Positions 52,340 to 61,817 of a stretch of 64,000 nucleotides of DNA are shown here, piece by piece. The stretch's first letter is position 1, and each line of letters starts with the position of its first letter. Under the pieces are notes generated by a model. It saw only the letters and a list, made by a program, of their open reading frames with translations. It made no database searches and was not told the origin of the DNA. Source of the DNA: JAAYJT01 sp037445555 (GTDB taxonomy: Bacteria; Bacteroidota; Bacteroidia; Bacteroidales; JAAYJT01). The stretch spans positions 21,240 through 85,239 of the forward strand of contig JBBIKG010000011.1 of assembly GCA_037445555.1 (NCBI GenBank), written 5' to 3'. A program made the translations under genes and the position numbers.

Positions 52340-53590
52340 ATGAACACACTCATAACGAATATCAAAGAGCTCGTAAATATTTGGGTTGCACCAATACCCT
52401 TTGCATGCGGTGCTGAGATGAACCAACTCACAACCCTGAAAGATAGTTACCTGTTTGTTAGTAACGGTAAAATTGGGGCATTTGGTTCAATGGCAACCAT
52501 AGAAAGCGACCTGGCCGGGAAACAAATTGATCGTAGGATTGATGCTATAGGTAGAATGGTTTTCCCAACATTTTGCGATTCCCACACACACATTGTTCAT
52601 GCCGGAAGCAGGGAGACCGAATTTATTGACAAGATAAAAGGGCTCACCTACGAAGAAATCGCAAAGCGTGGAGGCGGTATACTCAACTCAGCCAAAAGGC
52701 TTAACCAGGCCTCTGAAGATGAACTCTTCGAGATGGCATCGGAACGATTGCATGAAATGATATTACTTGGCACCGGAGCTCTAGAAATAAAGAGCGGCTA
52801 CGGTCTGAATACGGCTGATGAACTTAAAATGCTGCGTGTAATCCAGAGGTTAAAACAAAACTTTCCGGTAACAATCGTCGCTACATTTCTTGGGGCACAT
52901 GCCTTACCCCAGGAGTACAAAGGCCGGCAGAGTGAGTATGTGGATTTGGTAATAAACGAGATGATTCCGGCGGTTGCCTACGAAAATCTGGCCGATTATA
53001 TTGATGTCTTCTGCGATAAGGGCTTTTTTACGCCTGAAGAAACCGACCGCATCCTGATGGCAGGTGTTAAATTCGGGCTACGCCCAAAAATACATGCCAA
53101 CGAACTCGATTACTCAGGCGGAGTACAAGTAGGTGTCAAATACAATGCACTCTCGGTTGATCACCTGGAATTTACCGGAGATGACGAAATAGAAGCCTTG
53201 CGGAATACCGATACTATGCCCGTCGTGCTGCCGGGCACAAGCTTCTTTCTTGGCATACCATGGGCGCCTGTGCGTAAAATGATCGAGGCAGGGCTGCCTG
53301 TTGCTATGGCAAGCGATTTCAATCCCGGATCATCCCCGTCAGGCAATATGCAGTTTATTCTATCATTGGGGTGCATCAAATACCGTATGACGCCCGAAGA
53401 AGCCATAATGGCAACCACTCTCAACGGAGCATATGCCATGGGGGCGAGTCAGGAGTTGGGCACCATTTCCGTGGGCAAAACCGCTAATATCTTCATCACA
53501 AGGCCGGTTTCATCGTATGCCTACATGCCTTATGCCTTTGGAAGCAATAAGGTGGAAACGGTCATCCTGAAGGGCGAAATCTATAAATAA
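52340..53590 (+). CDS. hutI: Imidazolonepropionase (histidine degradation)
   Basis: A 416-aa amidohydrolase that opens imidazolone-5-propionate to N-formimino-L-glutamate, the third step of histidine catabolism. Family motifs are all visible: CDSHTHIVHAGSRETEF with metal ligands H82 and H84, KRGGGILNSA, LEIKSGYGL, ATFLGAHALP, KIHANEL, SVDHLE and ASDFNPGSSPSGNM. Length is typical. It precedes ftcD by 115 bp; hutH and hutU, the first two enzymes, are not in this window. The start at ATG 52340 fits the family; a weak TATCTTCG at 52311 may be its -7 box. Confidence 0.97.
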   Translation: MNTLITNIKELVNIWVAPIPFACGAEMNQLTTLKDSYLFVSNGKIGAFGSMATIESDLAGKQIDRRIDAIGRMVFPTFCDSHTHIVHAGSRETEFIDKIKGLTYEEIAKRGGGILNSAKRLNQASEDELFEMASERLHEMILLGTGALEIKSGYGLNTADELKMLRVIQRLKQNFPVTIVATFLGAHALPQEYKGRQSEYVDLVINEMIPAVAYENLADYIDVFCDKGFFTPEETDRILMAGVKFGLRPKIHANELDYSGGVQVGVKYNALSVDHLEFTGDDEIEALRNTDTMPVVLPGTSFFLGIPWAPVRKMIEAGLPVAMASDFNPGSSPSGNMQFILSLGCIKYRMTPEEAIMATTLNGAYAMGASQELGTISVGKTANIFITRPVSSYAYMPYAFGSNKVETVILKGEIYK

Positions 53591-53653
53591 CATACCTTCA
53601 ATCATTAATGCGTGCAGACCAAGCGAACTATCTGTTTCCAATAAGTCTTTTGT

Positions 53654-53661
53654 TATTTTTG
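53654..53661 (+). promoter_or_regulatory. Putative -7 element of ftcD
   Basis: TATTTTTG matches TAnnTTTG, 44 bp before ATG 53706. It suggests ftcD can be transcribed apart from hutI; no -33 box at proper spacing. Confidence 0.4.
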
Positions 53662-53705
53662 CTGCCATCAAATCAACTGATATATTATATCCATCAACCC
53701 GAAAC

Positions 53706-55400
53706 ATGTCTATGCAGCAGTTAATCGAATGTGTTCCGAATTTCAGCGAAGGCCGCGATATGGCCGTGATCAAACAAATTACAGACCAAATTGAAACGGT
53801 TGAAGGTGTGCGCCTGCTGGATGTTGATCCAGGTGCTGCCACAAACCGCACGGTAGTAACTTTTGTAGGCACTCCTGATGCTGTGCTTGAAGCGGCTTAT
53901 CTAGCTGTCAAAAAAGCTGCCGAGGTCATTGACATGCGTAAGCACAAGGGAGCTCATCCACGCTTTGGTGCCACAGATGTATGTCCATTGGTTCCCATCG
54001 CCAATATTACCATGGAAGAAACGGCAGCTCTGGCTCGAAAGCTGGCCGAGCGCGTGGGATCAACACTGGGTATTCCGGTTTACTGCTACGAAAATGCAGC
54101 CTTTACACCCGAACGGCGAAATCTGGCCAACTGCAGGGCAGGAGAATACGAAGGATTGCCCGAAAAGCTTGCTGATCCGAAGTGGAAACCTGATTTTGGT
54201 CCGGCGGCCTTCAACCCTGGTGCAGGGGCGATTGCCATCGGCGCCAGGGATTTCCTGGTTGCCTATAATGTGAACCTGAATACCACTTCCACGAGGAGGG
54301 CAAACGCCATTGCATTTGATATACGCGAAAAAGGGCGACCGTTGCGCGAAGGCAATCCGATTACCGGAAAAATTAAAACCGACGAAAAAGGCGAACAGAT
54401 CTTCATACCCGGCAGCCTGAAGGCATGTAAGGCCATTGGCTGGTTCATCGAAGAATACGGCATCGCCCAAATCTCGATCAACCTGACCAATATCAGCATC
54501 ACCCCTGTGCATGTGGCTTTTGAAGAAACATGTAAGAAAGCCGGCGAGCGCGGAATTCGTGTTACCGGTTCAGAACTGGTCGGCCTTATTCCTATGAAGG
54601 CGATGCTGGATGCAGGTAAGTATTTTCTCCGCAAGCAGCAACGATCGGTCGGTGTTTCGGAAGAGGAAATCATTAAAATTGCTGTCAAATCGCTGGGGCT
54701 TGATGATCTAAAACCTTTCAGACCTGAAGAAAAAATCATAGAATATATACTTAGGGATAAAAACGAGAAAAAACTGGTCAATATGACTTGTCGCGCTTTT
54801 GCAGACGAAACCGCCAGTGAATCGCCCGCTCCTGGCGGAGGCTCCATCGCAGCTTATGTGGGGGCGTTAGGAGTGTCTCTTGGCACGATGGTAGCCAATC
54901 TGTCTTCGCACAAAGCCGGCTGGGACGACCGCTGGGAGTTATACTCCGATTGGGCTGAAAAAGGCCAGAAACTGAAAAATGAATTATTGTTCCTGGTTGA
55001 CGAAGACACCATAGCATTTAACCGTATTATGGATGCTTTCGGACTTCCTAAAGGCTCAGATGAAGAGAAGGATGCCAGGCAAAAGGCTATTCAGGAAGCT
55101 ACACTGTATGCCATCGAGATTCCGTTCAGGGTAATGCAAAAATCACTTGAGTCGTTCGACCTGCTTAAGGCAATGGCTGAGATCGGAAACCCGAACTCGG
55201 TATCAGATGCTGCGGTTGGTGCACTTTGTGCCCGCACGGCCGTGATGGGAGCTTACCTTAATGTCAAGATCAATGCCTCAGGGCTGGAGGATAAACAGTT
55301 TGTGGAGGATATTGTGCTGAAAGGAGCCGAGATAGAGAAAATGGCACAGGCTAGGGAAGCGGAGGTAATAGAAATTGCTAATTCCAAGATCAAAATATGA
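53706..55400 (+). CDS. ftcD: Bifunctional glutamate formimidoyltransferase / formimidoyltetrahydrofolate cyclodeaminase
   Basis: A 564-aa fusion. Residues 1-325 are the formiminotransferase (LIECVPNFSEGRD at the start; HPRFGATDVCPLVP; FNPGAGAIAIGARDFLVAYN), moving the formimino group from formiminoglutamate to tetrahydrofolate. Residues about 360-560 are the cyclodeaminase (ETASESPAPGGGSIAAYVGA; NPNSVSDAAVGALCARTAV), which releases ammonia to give methenyl-THF. The fused form matches the animal and many Bacteroidota enzymes. It follows hutI and supplies one-carbon units from histidine. The next gene, an HD hydrolase, starts within its stop codon (ATGA). Confidence 0.97.
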   Translation: MSMQQLIECVPNFSEGRDMAVIKQITDQIETVEGVRLLDVDPGAATNRTVVTFVGTPDAVLEAAYLAVKKAAEVIDMRKHKGAHPRFGATDVCPLVPIANITMEETAALARKLAERVGSTLGIPVYCYENAAFTPERRNLANCRAGEYEGLPEKLADPKWKPDFGPAAFNPGAGAIAIGARDFLVAYNVNLNTTSTRRANAIAFDIREKGRPLREGNPITGKIKTDEKGEQIFIPGSLKACKAIGWFIEEYGIAQISINLTNISITPVHVAFEETCKKAGERGIRVTGSELVGLIPMKAMLDAGKYFLRKQQRSVGVSEEEIIKIAVKSLGLDDLKPFRPEEKIIEYILRDKNEKKLVNMTCRAFADETASESPAPGGGSIAAYVGALGVSLGTMVANLSSHKAGWDDRWELYSDWAEKGQKLKNELLFLVDEDTIAFNRIMDAFGLPKGSDEEKDARQKAIQEATLYAIEIPFRVMQKSLESFDLLKAMAEIGNPNSVSDAAVGALCARTAVMGAYLNVKINASGLEDKQFVEDIVLKGAEIEKMAQAREAEVIEIANSKIKI

Positions 55401-55969
55401 TCGCCGGTTTGGATCCATTCAAGTTCAACCTGAAGTCCGGTCATTTTGACAATCAAAGTAATCTGCACGGCATCAGTCATACCTATCGTGTGATGTGCCA
55501 TGTTCTTTTATTAGGTAGCCACCTTGGCTATGAGCGCGAAACACGCCTTGCTTTTTGTGGCGCCTTTATCCACGACATGTCGCGACAACACGATGGTTAC
55601 TGTCGCGAACATGGCCTTTGGGCGGCAAGGAACAAATTACCTTTTTTTACCGAGTTTTTTCGGATGCAGGGGGTTAATACCTATGAACTGAACGAAATCA
55701 GTGTGGCGGTTGAAAATCACTCTGCAGCCCACGAATTGCCCACGAGCGATTCATCATACAAGACTGCAGCTTTACTGAAAGACGCCGATGCGTTGGATCG
55801 CATCCGGTTAGGTCCAAACGACCTGAAACCTGAGTATCTGCGCTTTGACGTCACACATGTATTCATTCGTTTCGCCGAAGATCTTTATTATCGCACCTGC
55901 GGTCTTAGCCTGCAGAATTTCAGAGAGGTTATGGATATTGCCATTCAACTTCCATCAAGACCGGCTTAA
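55397..55969 (+). CDS. HD-domain phosphohydrolase, substrate unknown
   Basis: A 190-aa cytoplasmic protein with the HD metal-binding pattern: H28 in NLHGISHTYRV, H59-D60 in FCGAFIHDMSR, further His in REHG and VENHSAAHELP, and Asp in LLKDADALDRIRLG. HD proteins of this size hydrolyse phosphomonoesters or nucleotides. The start codon overlaps the ftcD stop as ATGA, so it is translated together with ftcD; the link to histidine or folate metabolism is unexplained. It is convergent with ogt, 43 bp apart. Confidence 0.8.
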   Translation: MIAGLDPFKFNLKSGHFDNQSNLHGISHTYRVMCHVLLLGSHLGYERETRLAFCGAFIHDMSRQHDGYCREHGLWAARNKLPFFTEFFRMQGVNTYELNEISVAVENHSAAHELPTSDSSYKTAALLKDADALDRIRLGPNDLKPEYLRFDVTHVFIRFAEDLYYRTCGLSLQNFREVMDIAIQLPSRPA

Positions 55970-56012
55970 TAAACAAAAATTGCGGAGAACTGCACCCGGC
56001 AGCCAAGGCTCG

Positions 56013-56570
56013 CTACTTGCGGTTAAACTGAAGGTCTTCGTGCGAAAAAGGCAATCGGTTGAAACATGGAGAAATGCTTTTCTCATGCTGCAGGAGCCAG
56101 TTTTTTCGCCATAATCCTCCGCTGTACCCCGTAAGCCTTCCATCCGATCCAACCACACGATGGCAGGGAACTACAACAGATATGTTATTTTGTCCGATGG
56201 CTGCAGCAATCGCCCGCACCGATTTGGGCATATCTAGGATCTCGGCAAAATCCGCGTAGGAGAAATTTCGTCCGTGGGGAATATATGTAAGCGATTCAAA
56301 CACCTTCAACTGGAAATCGGTGCCAAGCAGTCTGAGCGAAACGCTAAACCGGTTCAGATCGGATCTGAAATACGCTTGCAGCTCCTGTTCAAGCCTCAGA
56401 AGATGTATGTTTTTGCCACGGATAGCTTTGGCATTCAGCACGGTTTCAATTCTCGATATTCTATCGGAAATATCCGGAATATCTGCAAAATGCAGCATAC
56501 ACACCCCTTCAGAGGTGGCTCCGGCCAACATTTGCCCAATCGGCGTTTGTATGTAGTCGCAAAGAAACAT
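56013..56570 (-). CDS. ogt: Methylated-DNA--[protein]-cysteine S-methyltransferase
   Basis: A 185-aa single-turnover repair protein that takes alkyl groups from O6-alkylguanine. The active site is VVPCHRVVGSDGRLTGYSGG with Cys136, preceded by the HTH RAIAAAIGQNN (R as the arginine finger). The N-terminal ribonuclease-like domain (residues 1-80) is complete, as in Ogt. No Ada AraC domain is attached. ATG 56570 is the only plausible start. It stands alone, convergent with the HD gene. Confidence 0.96.
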   Translation of the reverse strand: MFLCDYIQTPIGQMLAGATSEGVCMLHFADIPDISDRISRIETVLNAKAIRGKNIHLLRLEQELQAYFRSDLNRFSVSLRLLGTDFQLKVFESLTYIPHGRNFSYADFAEILDMPKSVRAIAAAIGQNNISVVVPCHRVVGSDGRLTGYSGGLWRKNWLLQHEKSISPCFNRLPFSHEDLQFNRK

Positions 56571-56624
56571 CGATGATTATTGGTCGCTAAAATAGAAAAG
56601 AACTGGCTGTGTCATCAACCTGTT

Positions 56625-58769
56625 TTATCGATACTTTTTAAATGTTTTCAACATTTTACTCTCAGCTTTTACTATGCGGATAGCACAGCCGCCACCCGGT
56701 GCCAACGGAATGTTAATGATGTTTTCTGAGTTGACCAGGAATTGCCTTATTGTATACGACATGGGATTGTGCTGAAAATGTGCTTTGTCACCATCTGAGT
56801 AAATAGTTGCGAGATACCACTGTCCTGGCTGCAGGAATGTCAGCGGAACTGATGTTTCTCTTTTATTCTCGTCGGTAATGGCTCCAATGTACCATTGGTC
56901 GGCTGCTTTAGCCTTGCGTGCAACAGTCAGGAAGTCGCCTGGTTCGGCTTCCACATAGACCGACTTATCCCAGTCGACTGGCACGTCTTTTATAAACTGA
57001 AAGGCATCCGGAAAACGCTCATAGCTCTCAGGCAAATCGGCAGCCATCTGCAGGGGGCTGTACATCGTTACATACAATGCCAGCTGCCGGGCGATTGTGC
57101 TGTGGACCTTCTCCTTCTTGCCGGGTTGATAATGATCAAGATTTATCTGAAAAATACCAGGCGTGTAATCCATAGGCCCGCCCATTAACCGGGTGAATGG
57201 CAGAATAGTTTCATGATCCGGTGGATTCCCGATGCTCCAGGCGTTAAATTCATTTCCACGCGCGGCTTCACATGCCAGCCAGTTGGGCCAGGTGCGATGC
57301 TGTCCGGTGGGTCTGTGCGACTCATGCGTGTTAATCATGATTTTGTTTTCAGCTGCTTTGGCTGCCACCCTTAACTGGTGTTTGACCATCCATTGACCAT
57401 CATGATGCTCACCACGCGGTATGATCCATCCTACATATCCTGTTTTTACGGCATCATAGCCAAAATGTTTCATCAAACGGAAAGCCGTATCAAGCTGCCT
57501 TTCATAATTGGTCACTGATGAAGAGGTTTCGTGGTGCATAATCAGTCGCACGCCTTTTTCTTGGGCATATCGGTTCAGATAAGCGAGGTCAAAATCGGGG
57601 TAGGGGGTGACAAAATCAAACACGTCTTCCTTCCACTGCCCGTACCAGTCTTCCCAGCCTACGTTCCATCCCTCCACCAGCACACCGTCGAAACCGTGTT
57701 GGGCAGCAAAGTCAATATAGCGTACCGTACGCTGAGTGGTGGCGCCATGCCTGCCATTGGGCTTTAACCTGGACCAATCAGTAGTGGCAAGTTTCAGATT
57801 GGTACTGTCGGAGTAGTTCCAGGTGGCGGCGCCCACATGCATTTCCCACCAAATCCCAACATATTTTTTTGGTTTTATCCAGCTCACATCCTCTATGGCA
57901 CATGGATCGTTCAGATTCAGTATCAGCCTCGATGCTAGCAGGTCAATAGCTCTGGTTGCCACTATTACCGCTCGCCATGGGGTTTCAAATGGGGTTTGCG
58001 CATAGGCTTTGTTTCCTAGTGCGTCAGGCACAAGATGCGCCTTGAATGAAAGAGCGTTTTTGTTGAAATCCAATTGCATCACCGGATAGTTGTGCAGGTT
58101 TGCCTCATGGATATTGAAATACAATCCATCTGCGCTCCTAACCAGGAGAGGAGTTTGTACGCCGGTAGAAGAAAAAATTTTTCTGGTACCAATTTCCGTA
58201 AACCGGCTTGAGATCGTTGATTCGATTGCACTGATCGGGGTCATGCTGTAGAGATATTCCTGCGTGTCATAGTCTCCTGGTATCCAAAATGCCGTGTGAT
58301 TGCCGGTCATGCAAAACTCCGTTTGTTCATCCTCCACTATAAAATGGCCCATACGGGGTTGCGCCGGAAATTCATACCTGAAACCCAATCCGTCGTTAAA
58401 CAACCTGAAACGTATTACCATTCTCAATCCCGGTTCCGATGCCTGCTGCAACTGAACCTCCAGTTCGTTATATAGGTTTTTGATTTCGCTTTCCTCTCCC
58501 CATAGCGGCTTCCAGGTTTCGTCGTGCGATAGAGTTGCGGTCGATCGCACAAGCAGGTTACGATCGAGGCCCGGGCGGTTCTTTATTCTGATACCCAGAC
58601 TGCTTTTGGCAATAACTGCTTTAGTGCCCAACGAAAGATCATATTGGGGTTTCCCCTCCTCAGACAGCGAGAAATTCATCCGCAGCCTGCCATCGGGAGA
58701 CTCGAGCGACTGTGCGAACAGGGTTGAATTAATTATTAATATAATGATGACGTTCACAAGCCTTTTCAT
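56625..58769 (-). CDS. GH97 glycoside hydrolase, inverting alpha-glucosidase (SusB-like)
   Basis: A 714-aa exported enzyme (signal peptide VNVIIILIINSTLFAQ) with an N-terminal beta-sandwich (25-300), a TIM barrel (about 300-600) and a C-terminal beta domain. The inverting-subgroup glutamates line up with SusB: E366 in LVEGWN, E414 in MHHETS, E483 in NTHESHRP and E507 in ARGNEF. Their spacing of 48, 69 and 24 residues equals that of SusB E391, E439, E508 and E532 as I recall them. E171 may be the fifth (Ca2+ ligand). It would release glucose from alpha-glucosides in the periplasm. No susC/D or other glycosidase is next to it. ATG 58769 opens the signal peptide; the frame extends 15 codons further upstream. 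Confidence 0.95.
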   Translation of the reverse strand: MKRLVNVIIILIINSTLFAQSLESPDGRLRMNFSLSEEGKPQYDLSLGTKAVIAKSSLGIRIKNRPGLDRNLLVRSTATLSHDETWKPLWGEESEIKNLYNELEVQLQQASEPGLRMVIRFRLFNDGLGFRYEFPAQPRMGHFIVEDEQTEFCMTGNHTAFWIPGDYDTQEYLYSMTPISAIESTISSRFTEIGTRKIFSSTGVQTPLLVRSADGLYFNIHEANLHNYPVMQLDFNKNALSFKAHLVPDALGNKAYAQTPFETPWRAVIVATRAIDLLASRLILNLNDPCAIEDVSWIKPKKYVGIWWEMHVGAATWNYSDSTNLKLATTDWSRLKPNGRHGATTQRTVRYIDFAAQHGFDGVLVEGWNVGWEDWYGQWKEDVFDFVTPYPDFDLAYLNRYAQEKGVRLIMHHETSSSVTNYERQLDTAFRLMKHFGYDAVKTGYVGWIIPRGEHHDGQWMVKHQLRVAAKAAENKIMINTHESHRPTGQHRTWPNWLACEAARGNEFNAWSIGNPPDHETILPFTRLMGGPMDYTPGIFQINLDHYQPGKKEKVHSTIARQLALYVTMYSPLQMAADLPESYERFPDAFQFIKDVPVDWDKSVYVEAEPGDFLTVARKAKAADQWYIGAITDENKRETSVPLTFLQPGQWYLATIYSDGDKAHFQHNPMSYTIRQFLVNSENIINIPLAPGGGCAIRIVKAESKMLKTFKKYR

Positions 58770-58836
58770 ACACGCAGATGGATTTAAATTCATCATAAAA
58801 GTACACATTCCCACTTTTGTCAGTTATTGAAGTGAA

Positions 58837-58866
58837 TAAAAAAGGCCATCAATGAATGACGGCCAT
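58837..58866 (-). terminator. Terminator of the DUF6580-like gene
   Basis: GGCC-x-TCA and TGA-x-GGCC (58844-58851 with 58857-58864) pair with one mismatch around a 5-nt loop. On the minus strand they are followed by TTTTTT. It lies 23 bp after the stop codon at 58890. Confidence 0.75.
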
Positions 58867-58889
58867 AAGTGTATATGGGAATGCAATTC

Positions 58890-59414
58890 CTATCTTGCAA
58901 AAGCAGGATAGCGCCGGACAACCAGATAAAAGCTCCCAAAGAATACTGCATTATAGAACAGGTCGCCTATCAGAGCATTGCGGAAAAAAGGTATACCCGC
59001 AGCATAACATTGGGTCAATCCTGCAAAATTCATAGGGTACCCCACCATGCCGTTTGCCCACACTGCGAAGTTGGTCAACAGAAAAAATACAACCGATGAT
59101 CCTAGCGAGGCCAGAATGACATTGGTCGGCCTGACGTTTTTCTGCAATATAAACCCGAAAGCGACAATGATGGCCAACCCAACATACACGGCGATCATTA
59201 CAGTGTGAAATCCAAGGATCAGATCGCTGATAAGCATGGCAGCCAAAGGAATGCTGAAAGCCAGTTCCTTACGCCTGACATAGGTGCCGGCAAATAAAGC
59301 CATGGCAGACACAGGTGTAAAATTTGGCAAGTGCGGAACCAGCCTGAGTATGGCTGCAAGTGCAATAACACCCAGCGCGAAGAAAAAAGCGGGAGTAAAT
59401 ATTCTGTTTTTCAT
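58890..59414 (-). CDS. DUF6580-like multi-helix membrane protein (possible ECF S component)
   Basis: A 174-aa membrane protein with five to six helices, from FALGVIALAAILRLVPHLPN to DLFYNAVFFGSFYLVVRRYP. The early HLPNFTPVSAMALFAGTYV and the central ISDLILGFHTVM match what I recall of a family labelled DUF6580, thought to be a putative vitamin transport protein. No ECF ATPase or T component is nearby and no riboswitch is visible upstream. ATG 59414 is supported by the -7 box at 59453-59460; the longer frame starts beyond that box. Confidence 0.65.
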   Translation of the reverse strand: MKNRIFTPAFFFALGVIALAAILRLVPHLPNFTPVSAMALFAGTYVRRKELAFSIPLAAMLISDLILGFHTVMIAVYVGLAIIVAFGFILQKNVRPTNVILASLGSSVVFFLLTNFAVWANGMVGYPMNFAGLTQCYAAGIPFFRNALIGDLFYNAVFFGSFYLVVRRYPAFAR

Positions 59415-59452
59415 AAGCCGAATTTTAAGTATAGTATTCCGTGTGAAACGGA

Positions 59453-59460
59453 CAAATGTA
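59453..59460 (-). promoter_or_regulatory. -7 element of the DUF6580-like gene
   Basis: TACATTTG on the minus strand matches TAnnTTTG and predicts a leader of about 32 nt to ATG 59414. No -33 box at proper spacing. Confidence 0.45.
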
Positions 59461-59494
59461 TGAATAATGCAGAAACCGAGGAGCACAAAAATGT

Positions 59495-59502
59495 TAATTT
59501 TG
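59495..59502 (+). promoter_or_regulatory. -7 element of the amidohydrolase gene
   Basis: TAATTTTG matches TAnnTTTG and predicts a leader of about 64 nt to ATG 59573. Together with the minus-strand box at 59453 it makes a divergent promoter region. Confidence 0.4.
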
Positions 59503-59572
59503 TCAGTAATAATTCATCAAACACGATTTGGCAGATATTTGCCTGCCGGTAAATTGGATAAAAAATTCATTT

Positions 59573-61204
59573 ATGATTAGAAAAATTGCATTTCTTTTTA
59601 GCACCATCCTTATGATTTCATCCTGCCAGACAAGTAAGACCAAGGTTGACCTGATATTGAAAAATGCGACCATTTATACTATAGACAGCACTTTCAGCAC
59701 AGCCCGCAGCCTGGCTATCAGCAACGGAAAGATTGTGGCGACAGGCTCGGAAAAAAGTATACGCGCTGCCTATGTGCCGGCCGAAGTTATAGATGTTCAG
59801 GGCAAGTTTGTGTACCCCGGTTTCATAGACGCACACAGCCACTTTACCGGCTATGCCGTCAGCCTGCAGATGGCCGACCTTACTGGCCTGAATTCGTTTG
59901 ATGAAGTAATTGATAGGCTTAAATCCCACCGGCAGCAAAACCTGGTGGCCTGGCTAGTGGGGCGCGGTTGGGATCAGAACCGCTGGCCAGGTAAAGAGTT
60001 TCCGACAAACAAAGCATTGAACGAGGCATTTCCGGAAATACCGGTGGTGCTGATCCGCATCGACGGTCATGCGGTGATAGTGAATGACAAAGCCATGAAT
60101 CTGCTCGATATCTCAAACAAAACCAGGTTCCCTGAAGGCGAGGCCATCTCTTCGGGCGGAAAACTTACGGGGGTATTTCTAGAAAACACAGCCGACCGTT
60201 TCAAAGCTGCCATACCGCCGCTAACTGACGCAGAACTCAGCAGCCTGTTGCTGACTGCACAGCAGAATTGTTTTGCCGCTGGGTTGACCTCGGTGTGCGA
60301 TGCAGGTTTGAGCAGGCCGCGGGTGATGCTACTGGATTCGCTTCAAACTGCAGGACAGCTGAAAATGCGCGTGTATGCCATGCTGGATCCAAGCAGCGAG
60401 AACATCGCAAGTTTTGTCTGCAAAGGCACCTATATTACGCCCAAACTCAGCGTCAGGAGCCTGAAACTCTATGCGGACGGCGCCCTGGGCTCGCGCGGGG
60501 CACGACTGATTGAACCATACAGTGATGCACCAGGCCTGTATGGAATTTGGGTAACCGATGAAGACAGGATGAAAGAGGTGGCGCAGCTGGCATTCCGGCA
60601 CGGATACCAGCTTTGTGTGCATGCCATCGGAGATGCCGCTGTGCGGAAAACCCTGGATGTCTATTCGCAGATTCTGCCGGCAGATAATGACCTGCGATGG
60701 CGTGTGGAACATGCTCAGGTAGTGCATCCCGACGATTTCGACCAGTTTGGCACATATAACATCGTCCCCTCGATCCAGTCAACACATGCCACGAGCGATA
60801 TGCCCTGGGCCGAAAGCAGGCTTGGCAGCAAAAGAGTGCGTTTTGCGTATGCGCAAAAGATGTTGCTGAGCCAAAACGGATGGATCCCCAACGGCACCGA
60901 CTTCCCGATTGAAGGCATACATCCCGTACATACTTTTTTCGCGGCTGTAGCACGCCGCAACCTTTCGGGGTTCCCGGAACAAGGGTGGCAAATGGAGAAT
61001 GCGCTCACACGAGAAGAAGCCCTGCGGTCCATCACCATATGGGCAGCAAAGGCAGCATTCGAAGATGCGGTGAAAGGCAGTCTTGAGCCTGGTAAGGTGG
61101 CGGACTTTGTCATCCTCGACCGTGACCTACTCACTGTTCCCGACGACCAGATACCCGCAGCCAAAGTAATTGCTACCTATCTGGATGGGAAAAAAGTGTT
61201 TTAG
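59573..61204 (+). CDS. YtcJ-like amidohydrolase, predicted lipoprotein
   Basis: A 543-aa member of the amidohydrolase superfamily. A signal sequence (FLFSTILMISSC) with a lipoprotein-type Cys places it in the envelope. Motifs: GKFVYPGFIDAHSHFTGYA (metal ligands H-x-H), GRGWDQNRWP, DGHAVIVNDKA, KLYADGALGSRGA, QLCVHAIGDAAVRKTLD, RVEHAQVV and NGTDFPIEG. This is the YtcJ/N-substituted formamide deformylase type. The real substrate is unknown. ATG 59573 is preferred over TTG 59528, which would precede the signal peptide. A TlpA-like gene follows 100 bp downstream. Confidence 0.88.
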   Translation: MIRKIAFLFSTILMISSCQTSKTKVDLILKNATIYTIDSTFSTARSLAISNGKIVATGSEKSIRAAYVPAEVIDVQGKFVYPGFIDAHSHFTGYAVSLQMADLTGLNSFDEVIDRLKSHRQQNLVAWLVGRGWDQNRWPGKEFPTNKALNEAFPEIPVVLIRIDGHAVIVNDKAMNLLDISNKTRFPEGEAISSGGKLTGVFLENTADRFKAAIPPLTDAELSSLLLTAQQNCFAAGLTSVCDAGLSRPRVMLLDSLQTAGQLKMRVYAMLDPSSENIASFVCKGTYITPKLSVRSLKLYADGALGSRGARLIEPYSDAPGLYGIWVTDEDRMKEVAQLAFRHGYQLCVHAIGDAAVRKTLDVYSQILPADNDLRWRVEHAQVVHPDDFDQFGTYNIVPSIQSTHATSDMPWAESRLGSKRVRFAYAQKMLLSQNGWIPNGTDFPIEGIHPVHTFFAAVARRNLSGFPEQGWQMENALTREEALRSITIWAAKAAFEDAVKGSLEPGKVADFVILDRDLLTVPDDQIPAAKVIATYLDGKKVF

Positions 61205-61304
61205 TAAATTCAAACAACGGCATGCGATTGATGAGTTGCTGAGCTGGTCAGTGACTTTTACGCAGCGATCGAACATTTTGCTCTGCGCAGTGTTTCTAAC
61301 TACT

Positions 61305-61793
61305 ATGAAGCGTTATCTCTTTCTGACCATAATCCTTGTAGTAATCGGCACTCGCGCACCTGCGGGCAATCCGGAGGTAAAATCGATGAAATTTCCTGAG
61401 CTTGAGCCACGGCTTCACATGAAGGATAACCATACGTGGGTTATCAATTTCTGGGCAACATGGTGTGCACCTTGTGTAAAGGAAATGCCTTACTTTCAGC
61501 AGATTGCTGCCGATTACGAAACCAAAGGCGTTAAGGTAGTGTTGGTGAGCCTTGATCACCCGCGTCAGATCGAAAGCCGCGTCATACCCTTCATCCAAAG
61601 GCTGAAAATAAACCAGGAAGTGATTCTGCTCGCCGATCCGGATGCAAATTCCTGGATCGACAAAGTATCGCCCGAATGGTCGGGAGCGTTGCCTGCCACA
61701 CTGATCTATAACAGCAGGCACAGGAAATTCTACGAGCAGCCTTTCGATCTTGACAAACTCCGCGAAGCAGTCGAAAATGTGATACAATACTAA
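61305..61793 (+). CDS. TlpA/ResA-like thioredoxin-fold protein, exported
   Basis: A 162-aa protein starting at ATG 61305, which opens the signal peptide YLFLTIILVVIGTRAPAG. The thioredoxin-like domain has VINFWATWCAPCVKEMPYFQ with a CxxC pair and the cis-Pro GALPATLIY. Such proteins reduce disulfides in the periplasm, for example for cytochrome c maturation. The frame extends back to 61170 over the upstream gene's end, which is not used. The next gene, another redoxin, begins 24 bp later and is likely cotranscribed. Confidence 0.9.
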   Translation: MKRYLFLTIILVVIGTRAPAGNPEVKSMKFPELEPRLHMKDNHTWVINFWATWCAPCVKEMPYFQQIAADYETKGVKVVLVSLDHPRQIESRVIPFIQRLKINQEVILLADPDANSWIDKVSPEWSGALPATLIYNSRHRKFYEQPFDLDKLREAVENVIQY

Positions 61794-61817
61794 GCATAAA
61801 CCTAAATCTGATTATCA

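Noticed and set aside
60453..60953. 166-codon minus-strand ORF inside the amidohydrolase gene
   Set aside because: Shadow of a GC-rich coding region; the plus-strand frame has all amidohydrolase motifs.
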